Assembly (NCBI RefSeq): GCF_013166605.1
Contig: NZ_JABKKF010000002.1
Span: 62,001-126,000, forward strand
Direction of reading: 5' to 3'
Length of the DNA: 64,000 nt
Source of the DNA: Xylanibacter muris
GTDB taxonomy: Bacteria; Bacteroidota; Bacteroidia; Bacteroidales; Bacteroidaceae
Part shown: positions 42,766 to 52,307 of the stretch, piece by piece
Position numbering within the stretch: position 1 is the stretch's first letter
Layout of the letters: every line of letters begins with the position of its first letter
Notes under the pieces: generated by a model
What the model saw: only the letters and a program-made list of their open reading frames with translations
Database searches by the model: none
Told to the model about the DNA's origin: nothing
Translations under genes and position numbers: made by a program

Positions 42766-43644
42766 ATGGAAAAAAATATTTTTAATACTTATTGGAAGGA
42801 AAGGAAAAAAGGTTTTTTTAAACCTAAAGGCAAAAGGATTGCACTGGAAGCACTTATTAAAATTGTCAGGTGCAATAAAAAAGATACAAGACTTAGAATA
42901 TTGGATATTGGGTGTGGAGATGGGTATATAATTAATAAGTTATCTAATAATTTTAAAAATTTGTCAATTGATTTTTATGGGATAGATAAATGTAAAGAAA
43001 TTATAGAAAGACAAGAAAATAAGAATATAAGCAATAGGCATTGCAAACATTTATATGTTAGAAATATTTTACAAGAAGGATGGGATAATGATATCGGGAG
43101 CTTTGATATTATAATATGTATAAATTCATTACATGAAATTTTCACTTCTTTATATATGGATTATCAACAAGATGCTTATATTAGATTAGAAACTATCATA
43201 TCTTGTATTGCAAGACATGTTGAAGATAATGGTATTTTATTGATATTTGATGGTATTGAAAATTCTAATCCAAATGAATGTGTAGAGTTTTGTCTAAAAA
43301 ATCAGATAAGCCAAATGGAATTTGATATTTTTAAAAAAGAATACAGTGGAATACGTACATATTTTGATGAACGTAATGGTATAATTTATTGTAAAATGAA
43401 GGATTTTACGAGGTTTATAACAAAAAAGCGTTTTTTATCATCCCAAACTTGGGAAATAGAAAAAAATGAAACTTATCAGTATTATACATATAAACAATTC
43501 TTGGCTCTCCAAGAAAAATTGAATTTGCAAATTATTCATAGTGAGACTTTTATTTGTAATGAAACTTTATGGCATAAGGATATAAAAATGATAAAAGGTA
43601 GATTTCCTATGGAATGTGCCTGCATGATATACAAACGATTATGA
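42766..43644 (+). CDS. Class I SAM-dependent methyltransferase
   Basis: 292 residues with the SAM-binding loop ILDIGCGDGYI (about 47–57), an acidic residue at the end of strand 2 (FYGIDKCKEI) and a DIIICINSLHEIF segment typical of motif IV. The C-terminal half carries an insertion with many aromatic and basic residues. The substrate is not predictable. The coding sequence is strikingly AT-rich next to every gene around it, indicating recent acquisition. Its stop overlaps the next start (ATGA), so the two genes act as a pair. Confidence 0.8.
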   Translation: MEKNIFNTYWKERKKGFFKPKGKRIALEALIKIVRCNKKDTRLRILDIGCGDGYIINKLSNNFKNLSIDFYGIDKCKEIIERQENKNISNRHCKHLYVRNILQEGWDNDIGSFDIIICINSLHEIFTSLYMDYQQDAYIRLETIISCIARHVEDNGILLIFDGIENSNPNECVEFCLKNQISQMEFDIFKKEYSGIRTYFDERNGIIYCKMKDFTRFITKKRFLSSQTWEIEKNETYQYYTYKQFLALQEKLNLQIIHSETFICNETLWHKDIKMIKGRFPMECACMIYKRL

Positions 43645-44411
43645 TAGATGATATACAAAAGAGATTAGCAACATTGGTGACGTTCTGTACACTGATTTGT
43701 TATTTGTTTATTAAGTTTAAGATTCACCAAAAAGTTAAAAGGTTTTTAATTGAATTGACCCTTGTATATAAATGGATACCATTTCTTGGAAAATATTGGG
43801 CAATTCACAAATCTGGAATTAGGACATTTTTCGCTTCACAAAAAGATATAGAAAAATATAGACGTTATCACAAAATAGAAGATTACATTAAAAAGAATAC
43901 ATATAATTCTTTTACATATTTCGGAATATGGTTGTCGAATGAAGAAAAACGTGTTGAATTAGAAAGTATTATTAGAAAAATGTTAAATGAACCAAATATT
44001 GATATAAAATTATATTTTCATAACCCGGAAATTTCTTTAGAATGTAAACGATGGTTGTCTGAATATTATGACACGGAAAATATACAAGAAAAAATAAAAG
44101 AGTGTGTTGACGGTTGGATAAAATTCAGGACTTCAATAGAAGAAAGAACAAAAAAAGACAGATTTCGCATTTATTTGCATAATTGCAATATAACTTTTTC
44201 TGCTTTCTTATTTAATATAGATTCAAAAGAATGTAATAAAAAGAAAAAAATAATCTTTTATGACCAGAAATTGTATATGCAGTGTAAAGAACAATCTATT
44301 TCAATGGAAATAGGCTATAGTGACAAAAAAGGTTCTCTGTATCAAAGGGTTTTGGCTATATGCAAAAACGTTATTAAATCAGGAGTTATCGAAGCCAAAA
44401 GGTTGGAATGA
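43641..44411 (+). CDS. Membrane-associated protein of unknown family, partner of the methyltransferase
   Basis: 256 residues. One hydrophobic segment lies near the N-terminus (LATLVTFCTLICYLF). The rest is soluble, rich in Lys, Glu, Ile and Tyr, with NIDIKLYFHNPE near the centre. Not recognised. I start at the ATG overlapping the previous TGA; an ATG at 43614 lies inside the methyltransferase gene. It shares the very AT-rich composition of its partner. Confidence 0.7.
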   Translation: MIDDIQKRLATLVTFCTLICYLFIKFKIHQKVKRFLIELTLVYKWIPFLGKYWAIHKSGIRTFFASQKDIEKYRRYHKIEDYIKKNTYNSFTYFGIWLSNEEKRVELESIIRKMLNEPNIDIKLYFHNPEISLECKRWLSEYYDTENIQEKIKECVDGWIKFRTSIEERTKKDRFRIYLHNCNITFSAFLFNIDSKECNKKKKIIFYDQKLYMQCKEQSISMEIGYSDKKGSLYQRVLAICKNVIKSGVIEAKRLE

Positions 44412-44536
44412 AGATAGCAGCAATGAAAATGGCTTTCATTCTGTTCAGGCATGGCTTGACTATTCTCTTTGCCGGCTGTATCTGCACTCTGTTGATTTTT
44501 ATGTGTGTAAATGCACGGTATTTGAAATAAAATGAT

Positions 44537-44544
44537 TACCTTTG
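44537..44544 (+). promoter_or_regulatory. Possible -7 element of the corA promoter
   Basis: TACCTTTG fits TAnnTTTG. No good TTTG stands 19–21 bp upstream. It would give corA a leader of about 120 nt. Confidence 0.45.
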
Positions 44545-44575
44545 CAGCCATAAAATCAAAAATAACATTAAGTAT

Positions 44576-44611
44576 ATGGACGATTACCACGCGGATTGTT
44601 TTAACTTGTAG
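44576..44611 (+). other. Possible 11-codon upstream open reading frame in the corA leader
   Basis: ATG to TAG encoding MDDYHADCFNL lies within the predicted corA leader, followed by a possible AATCC/GGATT stem just before the corA ATG. Short leader peptides control magnesium transporter genes in enterobacteria, but an 11-codon frame can easily occur by chance. Confidence 0.2.
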
Positions 44612-44669
44612 GTTTTAGGGTTGCTCTCACGGGCTAATCCTTTTACCTGTTTTATAAACGGATTGGCAA

Positions 44670-45596
44670 ATGAGAACATACTGGAATACAAACGGAGGGT
44701 TGAGCACCATCAAGGAGTGGGAGCCCAACTGTTGGATACAAGTGACTTGTCCGACTGAGGAAGACCAGCAGATGCTGGAGGAGCGTTTCAACATACCCGA
44801 TTATTTTTTATCAGATATCAGCGATACCGATGAGCGTGCGCGTTACGAATACGATGACGGATGGATGCTCATAATTTTGCGTATACCTTATGTAAAGGAG
44901 GTGCGCTCACGCACTCCATACACTACAGTGCCGCTTGGTATAATACATAAGCGCGATGTCACCATTACAGTGTGTTATTACGAAACCAACATGATGATAG
45001 ACTTTGTGAGCTTTCATCAAAGGCGCGGTGTGGGATTTACCGATTATGTGGATATGATTTTCCGTCTTTTCCTTTCTTCGGCCGTGTGGTATCTTAAGCG
45101 TCTTAAGCAGATAAGCAGTCTGATAGACAAGGCAAAGCGTAATCTTGACAAGGAAGTGAACAATGAGTCGCTTATCAGTCTCAGCCGTTTGCAGGACTCG
45201 CTCACATATTTTGTTACGTCGATAAGAGGAAACGAGACACTGCTGTCGAAACTTAAGTTCAAACTTCAGATAGACGAACTTGACGCTGACCTGATAGAGG
45301 ACGTGAATATAGAGATGACACAGGCAAGGGAGACTACAAACATATATTCCAATATTCTTGAGTCGACAATGGATACATATTCGAGTATTATCAACAACAA
45401 TATGAATACAGTGATGCGTACGCTCACGTCTGTATCCATTCTTATGATGTTTCCGACTCTTATTGCAAGCTTGTTTGGCATGAACCTGATAAACGGCATG
45501 GAGACAAACCGTTTCGGATTCATCATAGCGTTGATACTGTCGGTCGGCATATCGGCTTTGTTCTGGTGGATTTTCAGACATAAGCGTCTTATTTAA
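44670..45596 (+). CDS. corA: CorA-family magnesium/divalent cation transporter
   Basis: 308 residues. CorA forms a homopentameric inner-membrane channel for Mg2+ (also Co2+ or Ni2+). A soluble N-terminal domain (1–240) leads to a long stalk helix and two C-terminal membrane helices. The hallmark GMN motif closing the first helix is present (IASLFGMNLIN), followed by the second helix and a basic tail RHKRLI. Length is typical. It is separated from the AT-rich gene pair by 258 bp. Confidence 0.92.
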   Translation: MRTYWNTNGGLSTIKEWEPNCWIQVTCPTEEDQQMLEERFNIPDYFLSDISDTDERARYEYDDGWMLIILRIPYVKEVRSRTPYTTVPLGIIHKRDVTITVCYYETNMMIDFVSFHQRRGVGFTDYVDMIFRLFLSSAVWYLKRLKQISSLIDKAKRNLDKEVNNESLISLSRLQDSLTYFVTSIRGNETLLSKLKFKLQIDELDADLIEDVNIEMTQARETTNIYSNILESTMDTYSSIINNNMNTVMRTLTSVSILMMFPTLIASLFGMNLINGMETNRFGFIIALILSVGISALFWWIFRHKRLI

Positions 45597-45624
45597 GGAT
45601 GGTTATAAAAAAATAGGATAAAAA

Positions 45625-45656
45625 TTAGGCCGTTACAGAAATTTTAAGTAAGTTTG
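45625..45656 (+). promoter_or_regulatory. Promoter of the DUF349 gene
   Basis: TAAGTTTG (45649–45656) is preceded by TTAG (45625–45628, one base off TTTG) with a 20-bp spacer. The ATG follows at 45703. Confidence 0.6.
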
Positions 45657-45702
45657 TGCCTGAATTTGTACTGAAAAACGAATCATAGACTAAAAAGTTT
45701 AA

Positions 45703-47562
45703 ATGATGGACTCTCAAGAAAAGGCCCTTGAAATGGGCATGACAGAAGAAGTAAACAATGTTGAAGCAAACGCGGTTGAACCACAGAATGCCTCACAAGT
45801 TGAAACACCGGCCGGTGCAGATAATGCCCAAAGTGATACGGGGGCAAATATTGAAAGACCGGTTTACACGTCTAAGAAAGACATACTGGCAAGAGTTAAG
45901 GAAATCGCCCATGGCGAAGATGTGCCTGAAAAAGGGGAAGTGGATTATCTCAAAACCGTTTTCTATAAGTTGCATGTCGCTGAACGTGAGGCGAAGTTGA
46001 AAGCCTATATAGACGGTGGCGGTGATGCAGAGGCCTATCAGATAACTCCTGATGAGGACGAGGAGTTGTTTAAGGCCGAAATGGGCTTGATAAGGGAAAG
46101 GCGTGCCAGGGCTTTTAAGGAACAGGAAGAGGAAAAAGAGGCGAACCTGCAGAAAAAGCTTGACATCATTGAAAAGATAAAATCTATGGTCACATCTCCT
46201 GAAGAGGCCAATAAATCATATAAGGAATTCAAGACACTTCAGGAAGAATGGAAAGAGATTAAAAACATTCCGGCAGGCAAGGCAAATGAGATATGGCGCA
46301 GCTATCAGCTGTATGTGGAGCAGTTCTATGATCTTTTGAAGCTTAACAGCGAGGCACGTGAATATGATTTCAAGAAAAATCTTGAAAAGAAGACACAATT
46401 ATGTGAGGCTGTGGAGAAACTTGCAGAAGAGAGTGATGTTATAAGTGCATTCCATCAGTTGCAGAAACTTCATCAGGAATACCGCGAGACGGGTCCGGTA
46501 GCCAAGGAACTCAGAGAGCAGATATGGGGACGCTTTAAAGCTGCTTCAACAGTAATAAACAAGAATCATCAGCAACATTTTGAACAGTTAAGGGCAAAAG
46601 AAGAAGAGAATCTTGTGAAGAAGACCGCGCTTTGTGAGAAAGTAGAGGCAATTGCAGCGGAGGAAAATAAAGGTTCGGGTGATTGGGAAAAGCATACCAA
46701 GGAAATCATAGAGGTTCAGGCAGAGTGGAAGACTATAGGCTTTGCTCCACAAAAGATGAACGTGAAGATTTTTGAGCGTTTCAGGTCTGCATGTGACGGA
46801 TTCTTTACAAGTAAGGCGGAGTACTATAAGAATATGAAAGAAGCCTATAAGGCGAATGCGGATAAAAAGCGTGCTCTTGTTGAGAAGGCAAAGGAATTGT
46901 CTGAAAGTACTGAATGGAAATCAACTTCCGACAAACTTATGGCCCTTCAGAAAGAATGGAGGACAATTGGCGTTGTGCCGAGAAAACTTGGTGACCAGCT
47001 ATGGGAAGAATTTAATTCCGCCTGCAATAAATTCTTCGATGCCCGTAATGCGGTCAATGCAGGACAGCGCAGCGAAGAACATGCAAATCTTGAAAAGAAG
47101 CGTGAGGTAATAGAAAAACTTAAAGCCATTGTGGCTGACGCAACTGAAAATGTGCAGGAAAATGTTCATAAGCTCATTGAAGAATATAATTCCATAGGTC
47201 ATGTTCCTTACAAGGAAAAGGACAGGATATATGATGAGTATCATGAGGTTCTTGACAAGATTTATAAGGAACTGAACATAAATGTGGCACGTAGACGTCT
47301 GTCTAATTTCAAGAATAAGATAAAGAATGTGGCAGAACAGGGTGGTGGTGCGCTTGACACCGAGCGTGCGAGACTTATGCGTCAGTATGAGACGATGAAG
47401 AGCGAGATTCAGACTTATGAGAACAACTTGGGTTTCCTTAACGCATCAAGCAAGAAAGGAAACAGCCTTATTGATGAAATGAACCGTAAGGTGCAGAAGT
47501 TGAAAGATGAGATGAATCTTGTGTGTGAGAAAATCAAGGCTATAGATATGCAGAATAAATAA
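45703..47562 (+). CDS. DUF349 repeat protein
   Basis: 619 residues. After an acidic low-complexity N-terminus (1–45), the protein is nearly all helical and contains at least five DUF349 units, each with a W-K-x-I/T-G-x-x-P pattern (EEWKEIKNIPAG, QEYRETGPVAKE, AEWKTIGFAPQK, KEWRTIGVVPRK, EEYNSIGHVPYK). The final 100 residues form a coiled coil. Common throughout Bacteroidetes; cytoplasmic, function not established. Confidence 0.9.
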   Translation: MMDSQEKALEMGMTEEVNNVEANAVEPQNASQVETPAGADNAQSDTGANIERPVYTSKKDILARVKEIAHGEDVPEKGEVDYLKTVFYKLHVAEREAKLKAYIDGGGDAEAYQITPDEDEELFKAEMGLIRERRARAFKEQEEEKEANLQKKLDIIEKIKSMVTSPEEANKSYKEFKTLQEEWKEIKNIPAGKANEIWRSYQLYVEQFYDLLKLNSEAREYDFKKNLEKKTQLCEAVEKLAEESDVISAFHQLQKLHQEYRETGPVAKELREQIWGRFKAASTVINKNHQQHFEQLRAKEEENLVKKTALCEKVEAIAAEENKGSGDWEKHTKEIIEVQAEWKTIGFAPQKMNVKIFERFRSACDGFFTSKAEYYKNMKEAYKANADKKRALVEKAKELSESTEWKSTSDKLMALQKEWRTIGVVPRKLGDQLWEEFNSACNKFFDARNAVNAGQRSEEHANLEKKREVIEKLKAIVADATENVQENVHKLIEEYNSIGHVPYKEKDRIYDEYHEVLDKIYKELNINVARRRLSNFKNKIKNVAEQGGGALDTERARLMRQYETMKSEIQTYENNLGFLNASSKKGNSLIDEMNRKVQKLKDEMNLVCEKIKAIDMQNK

Positions 47563-47591
47563 TAAGGTACGTTAGGCGTACCGCTCAGATT

Positions 47592-47631
47592 ATTCCGGAA
47601 CTGTCTTTATGATATGGTTCCGGAATTTTTT
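47592..47631 (+). terminator. Terminator after the DUF349 gene
   Basis: A perfect 10-bp stem (47592–47601 with 47617–47626) and a T-run to 47631. Confidence 0.9.
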
Positions 47632-47724
47632 ATGTCTTTGTCATATTGCTATTTACTGCCAGGCGGAAAATATGTGTGGATTAGGCAACTATATAAAAAT
47701 ATGACACGGATATGTCAGTACGTA

Positions 47725-48822
47725 TTAAATGATGCTTTTATATATTTTTTCATATTGTCGCGCCACTTTTATATAGTCATGATGTTTTGCTACGTATTCT
47801 ATGCTTTGACGTTTGAGTTCAAGAATGCGTTCCTTGTCTGACAATATGAGTTCTTTCAGCGCATCATATACGCTGTCTTCATCCGGATGCACATTTATTA
47901 TGGGGCGCAGTTTGTTTTCGTTCAGTATTGTATAGTTCTCCTTTTCACCTCCACCGATGCAGATAATTCCTTTTGACATAGCAAGAAGTGCGTTCATGGC
48001 CGGTGTGTAGCTGTAAAGCTGGTCAAGAATGGCATCGCTCCTGTTCATTTGATTCTTGTATTCGGCAAAAGGTACGGACTCCACTCTTTTGAGTACGGCT
48101 TTCTGTGGATATTCTTTTGTAATGGCCTCGGCTGCTTTCAGCATAATGTCTGTTCCTTTATACTCGCTTCTTGTCTTGTTTATTCCGATGAAAATGTGCA
48201 ACCGTCCGTCTGTATTGACGAATGGCACCACCGGTTCTGTCTTTATCGGCATGGGTATGAAGAATGTCTTTTCAGGAAAATGTCTTTCGTAGCAGGTCTG
48301 ATACTCATACAGCCCTGTTATGATGGCGTCCGCATCACCGGCAATAAGTCTGTTGAGCCTTTCTTTGGAAGTGCCAAGCCAGTCTTTCATTTCTCTTACG
48401 GCATCAGTATTGTTTCTTATTGTGTTTCCAATATTGAAGTCGCTGTATCGTAGTGGTTTGTCGTTTACACATGTATTGACCCAATACCAGTCCATGCCCA
48501 ATCCGCAAAGAACTGTTCTGCGGTTGTGCTTTTTAAGATAAGAGTATATCTTGAAAATATGTTCTGCTTTCAGTTCTAAAAAGATGGGGTTGATGAATTG
48601 CACGATGTCGTATCCTTTCATCCTGTGAAGGTTGGCAAAAATCTTCAGTGCCAAAACCATGCCTCCCGCTTTTCCCGGTCTTCTTGCAAAGTCAATGTCG
48701 CGCGGATAGTTTTTCCAGAAGTCTCCGTTTGACGCTACGGTCACTTCGTGTCCGAGTGAGCGCAGGCCTTCCGCGAGCGTAGCATGTACGTTGCTGTATT
48801 CTCCAAGTAAAAGTATTCTCAT
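47725..48822 (-). CDS. GT-B fold glycosyltransferase
   Basis: 365 residues. The N-terminus (MRILLLGEYSNVHATLAEGL) has the Rossmann start and glycine-rich acceptor loop of GT-B enzymes. The C-terminal half contains the expected nucleotide-sugar site with ALLAMSKGIICIGGGE followed by a conserved glutamate. GT4-like by appearance. It lies 48 bp downstream of a GT2 gene in one operon and near a flippase gene, so it probably adds sugars to a cell-surface glycan. Acceptor and donor cannot be read from sequence. Confidence 0.82.
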   Translation of the reverse strand: MRILLLGEYSNVHATLAEGLRSLGHEVTVASNGDFWKNYPRDIDFARRPGKAGGMVLALKIFANLHRMKGYDIVQFINPIFLELKAEHIFKIYSYLKKHNRRTVLCGLGMDWYWVNTCVNDKPLRYSDFNIGNTIRNNTDAVREMKDWLGTSKERLNRLIAGDADAIITGLYEYQTCYERHFPEKTFFIPMPIKTEPVVPFVNTDGRLHIFIGINKTRSEYKGTDIMLKAAEAITKEYPQKAVLKRVESVPFAEYKNQMNRSDAILDQLYSYTPAMNALLAMSKGIICIGGGEKENYTILNENKLRPIINVHPDEDSVYDALKELILSDKERILELKRQSIEYVAKHHDYIKVARQYEKIYKSII

Positions 48823-48870
48823 TTTTACTTTTATTCTTTCTGTCTTTCAAATAAAGGTTTTCCTGACTGC

Positions 48871-49851
48871 CTATATGTGTTTTGCCATTACAGGCAATGT
48901 CCGGAGCATCAGTCTTAGCCCGGTGCTGCTTTTGCTCATTTTGCGGAACCAGACATATTTCTTGCTGTATTTCCTGTCTGGAAGAGGGTATAGTCCTTTA
49001 TCGGCAAGCCTTTCTATCCTCTGCATAAGTTGTTTTTCAGATTTTGTCAGGACAATAGTGTTGTATATGTAGTCCATTGTGAGCTGTGCCGTTCTGCGTT
49101 GCAATGCCAGACTGTCGTGTGCGGGCAATGCTGCAGATTTGTCAAACAGCTTTATTATAATGTTTTCCATATCGTTCAGTCTTTTTATGATATGCCTATT
49201 GTCACGTTTTGTCATTATTGACTCTTCGCGCTTGCGGTAGTAATATGCTTTGGCGTCCGTGATATATACATTTTCTGCGCGGAGCATAAGGAGTGGTGTG
49301 AATTCCTCATCTTCGTGATATATTCCGGGTGTGAATTTCATGTCTTGTATTATGTCACGTCTGAATATATATCCCCATGCCGCAGCATTGAGATTGTTGT
49401 TGCGCATGAATACGGCTCCGTCTATAGGTCCTTGCATGTCGCTGGAAGTGGCTTTGACGGGTTTGTCTGTGGCATCAAATTTTACTATGTCAGGATTCTT
49501 GTACCTTACAATGTCGAGGCAACTCTCGTAGGCCACGGTCATGAGACGGTCATCACTGTCAATGAATTGTATATACAGGCCGGTGGCCATTGTCAGGCCG
49601 GTATTTCTTGCAGAACTGAGCCCTTTGTTTGATTGGCGCACATATATAATGTCATCGCGGAAATCCTGTAAGTCGTTTATCGGGCTATAGTCCGATCCGT
49701 CGTCGATTATTATTATTTCACGTTCGTCTTTTGATAATGATAATTCCATAATGCTTGATACACATTCTTTCAGCATGTCGCATGGAAGATTGAAATATGG
49801 AATAATAAAACTTACCAAAGGTTTGTTTGTTTTTGATATACAGTTCTTCAT
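48871..49851 (-). CDS. Family 2 glycosyltransferase
   Basis: 326 residues with a GT-A fold: SFIIPYFNLP at the start, EIIIIDDGSD, SNKGLSSARNTGL and the metal-binding IDSDDRL. The later EDEEFTPLLM segment is typical of inverting GT2 transferases. It is transcribed together with the GT-B gene from a promoter at 49981–50011, divergently from the flippase gene. Confidence 0.92.
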   Translation of the reverse strand: MKNCISKTNKPLVSFIIPYFNLPCDMLKECVSSIMELSLSKDEREIIIIDDGSDYSPINDLQDFRDDIIYVRQSNKGLSSARNTGLTMATGLYIQFIDSDDRLMTVAYESCLDIVRYKNPDIVKFDATDKPVKATSSDMQGPIDGAVFMRNNNLNAAAWGYIFRRDIIQDMKFTPGIYHEDEEFTPLLMLRAENVYITDAKAYYYRKREESIMTKRDNRHIIKRLNDMENIIIKLFDKSAALPAHDSLALQRRTAQLTMDYIYNTIVLTKSEKQLMQRIERLADKGLYPLPDRKYSKKYVWFRKMSKSSTGLRLMLRTLPVMAKHI

Positions 49852-49980
49852 GCCGGTATTGATATGGGATTATTGTTGGATTTCAAGGCTCAGCATGTGC
49901 CGCCTGTCTTATATGAAAGGATAATGCATACATGGCGCAATAAAGCTTGCTTCAAATTGCCGGATGCCTCTTATCTTATG

Positions 49981-50011
49981 CAAAGATAATGCAAATAAGC
50001 TGAAGGACAAA
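49981..50011 (-). promoter_or_regulatory. Promoter of the two-gene glycosyltransferase operon
   Basis: Minus-strand TTTG (50008–50011), 19-bp spacer, TATCTTTG (49981–49988): a perfect consensus. The leader is about 125 nt. Confidence 0.8.
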
Positions 50012-50070
50012 ATAAATATGAAAAAAACACACAATAATAAGTGGGGCATTTCGTTATTTCCTAAGTAAGA

Positions 50071-51549
50071 ATGACAGAAATGAGTAAGAACAGTTATCGC
50101 CATGTCTTGAAATATACGAGCCTCTTCGGCAGTGTTCAGGGGTTAAGTATCGTGGTAGGGTTAGTGCGTAATAAGATAACGGCATTATTTTTGGCACCGA
50201 TGGGTATGGGATTGTTATCCATATTTTCCTCTGCATTGAATTTTGTCTCCACGTCAACAAATCTCGGCATTCCGTTTGGTTCGGTAAAACGGTTGGCTGA
50301 GGTGTTTGAAAACGGTAATGATGACGATAGGCGGCATATTGTCTGCGTTGTGCGGACGTGGAGTCTTGTTACCGGTTTGTTTGGGATGATTTTATGTGCG
50401 GTTTTAGGTCCGTTTTTGAGTAAATGGCTTTTTGATTTGGATGATAGACATTCTTTCTATTTCTTTCTGTTGGCCCCTGTTGTATTGATGAATGCCGTTA
50501 CCGGAGGTGAGAGTGCAGTCTTAAAGGGGGCGCGAAATCTTGGGGTATTGGCCAGGATACAGATAAATACGGTTGTTGCGGCTCTTGTGGTGGCTGTTCC
50601 TTTTTATTATTTCATGGGTATAAGGGGTATTGTTCCTGTTTTGGTTTCGGTGGCTTTTTTCTCCATGATATTCACTCTATTCCATTCTTATCGTCTTTTT
50701 CCACCGGAGTGGAAGTATGGAAAGGATTTTATTGCCGGAGGAAAGTCAATAATAGATATTGGAATTGTTTTTGTTATTACCGGAATCGTGGCTACCGGAG
50801 CAGAAGTCTATATCCGTTCGTATCTTAAGGTGAACGGGGATTTGGATGCTGTCGGACTTTATTCAGCCGGATATATGATGGTTGTCACCTATGGCGGTAT
50901 GATTTTTTCAGCGATGGATACGGATTATTATCCAAGGCTTTCTTCTGTATGTAATGATTTTGCGGCCATGAATATTATGGCTAACCGTCAGATGGAGGTT
51001 TCCATGTTGCTTGTTTCACCGATGCTTGTTATTCTGATAATCAGTCTGCCTGTTGTCATTCCTTTGCTTTTCAGCAGCCGTTTCTCCGCAGTGATTCCGA
51101 TGGCTCAGGTTGCGGTGTTCTCGATGTTTTTCAAAGCTATGTCGCTTCCTCTTGCCTACATATCGCTTGTTAAATCGGATATGATTGCATATCTTATAAT
51201 GGAAATATTATTCAGTGTTGTAATGGTGTGGCTTGTGATGTTTTTTTATGGCCTTTGGGGGTTATGGGGAGCTGGCATAGCATTGTCAGCATCGCATTTA
51301 TTTGAGTTGGCGGTGATATATCTTTTTGTGTTTTTCAAGTATCATTATGTTCTTTCCCGTAATGTGTTGCGTTACATTGCTGTTTTCCTGCCGATGACTG
51401 TAATTGCATATATTATAACCTTTATTGATTGTTGTTTGTGGTATTACTGGGTGTCGGGAACATTAGTTTCTATAGCGGGTGTCATGGTGTCGTTTTTCGT
51501 TTTAAAGAAAAAGTTGAAATCTGTGGATAATATCCGGGTAGGCTCTTGA
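50071..51549 (+). CDS. Wzx-type polysaccharide/O-antigen flippase
   Basis: 492 residues with 12–14 membrane helices of the MOP exporter superfamily. The start KYTSLFGSVQGLSIVVGLVR and PMGMGLLSIFSSALNF are typical of Bacteroidetes O-antigen translocases. These move lipid-linked oligosaccharides across the inner membrane. An alternative ATG three codons downstream (50080) is equally possible. Divergent from two glycosyltransferase genes, with which it likely serves the same glycan. Confidence 0.88.
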   Translation: MTEMSKNSYRHVLKYTSLFGSVQGLSIVVGLVRNKITALFLAPMGMGLLSIFSSALNFVSTSTNLGIPFGSVKRLAEVFENGNDDDRRHIVCVVRTWSLVTGLFGMILCAVLGPFLSKWLFDLDDRHSFYFFLLAPVVLMNAVTGGESAVLKGARNLGVLARIQINTVVAALVVAVPFYYFMGIRGIVPVLVSVAFFSMIFTLFHSYRLFPPEWKYGKDFIAGGKSIIDIGIVFVITGIVATGAEVYIRSYLKVNGDLDAVGLYSAGYMMVVTYGGMIFSAMDTDYYPRLSSVCNDFAAMNIMANRQMEVSMLLVSPMLVILIISLPVVIPLLFSSRFSAVIPMAQVAVFSMFFKAMSLPLAYISLVKSDMIAYLIMEILFSVVMVWLVMFFYGLWGLWGAGIALSASHLFELAVIYLFVFFKYHYVLSRNVLRYIAVFLPMTVIAYIITFIDCCLWYYWVSGTLVSIAGVMVSFFVLKKKLKSVDNIRVGS

Positions 51550-51577
51550 TATGGTGTGGAGACGGTCGTTATAAAAA

Positions 51578-51613
51578 ACAAAATGCTTCCACTTCCCAGT
51601 GAAAGCATTTTTT
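51578..51613 (+). terminator. Terminator after the flippase gene
   Basis: AAAATGCTT pairs with AAGCATTTT around an inner CACT/AGTG helix (one mismatch), followed by a T-run. Confidence 0.85.
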
Positions 51614-51733
51614 CAATAGGTATTAGTCCCTTTAAGGTAAAAAGATTGTATTCAGGATAACGATTGCAAAGATAACATGTTTTTTTTATATTTCCAAATA
51701 TATTTTAATGTTTTATGATAAAAAGATAAAACA

Positions 51734-51773
51734 AATTGCGCCATAAGGGATATTATTCCTTTATGGCGCAATT
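51734..51773 (-). terminator. Terminator of the bamD–rpoZ–DUF4293 operon
   Basis: A stem of about 14 bp (51734–51748 with 51758–51773, one bulge). On the minus strand it is followed by TTTGTTTTATCTTTTT. It lies about 30 bp past the DUF4293 stop. Confidence 0.75.
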
Positions 51774-51802
51774 GTTATCGTTAACACCGTTATTTGTCAT
51801 CT

Positions 51803-52282
51803 CTATCTTATTCTGTCTGCTGCTTTAACCAGCTTCTCATCTGACATTATGGCCTTGCGTGCCAATAAATATAAACCACCGGATATAAGTGGAAAAACAG
51901 CCGGAAACTCGAACGAGAATGTCTTGAACAGGCTTGAGGATTCCTCTGTGCCTACATATACTTGGCTGAATACGAAATATACTACATACCATCCGGCTAT
52001 CAGCAATGTGTTGAACACACAAAAGCGTGCCTGAGCTATTCGGTTATTGTACATGAATATGGAATATAGTCCTGAGGCGGCAGACATGAGAAGTATGGCG
52101 AACATCGGCCATACCCGAAAATCATGCAAGCCTTCTGCTCCGGTAATCCAAAGGTTGTATTCCCTGAAAGCAGACATGTTCATGTCTTCTCCGGTTGTGA
52201 ATGTGCCAACGGAAAGGCTCAGACAGCATACTGAGAATACTACGGCAAGCAACAGGTATACTGTTTGTATGCGCTGAATCAT
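51803..52282 (-). CDS. DUF4293 membrane protein
   Basis: 159 residues with four membrane helices and the family start MIQRIQTVYLLLAVVF. A conserved Bacteroidetes protein of unknown function, in its usual place after rpoZ. Confidence 0.9.
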   Translation of the reverse strand: MIQRIQTVYLLLAVVFSVCCLSLSVGTFTTGEDMNMSAFREYNLWITGAEGLHDFRVWPMFAILLMSAASGLYSIFMYNNRIAQARFCVFNTLLIAGWYVVYFVFSQVYVGTEESSSLFKTFSFEFPAVFPLISGGLYLLARKAIMSDEKLVKAADRIR

Positions 52283-52307
52283 AATACAGAATAATTATAA
52301 TAGGATT

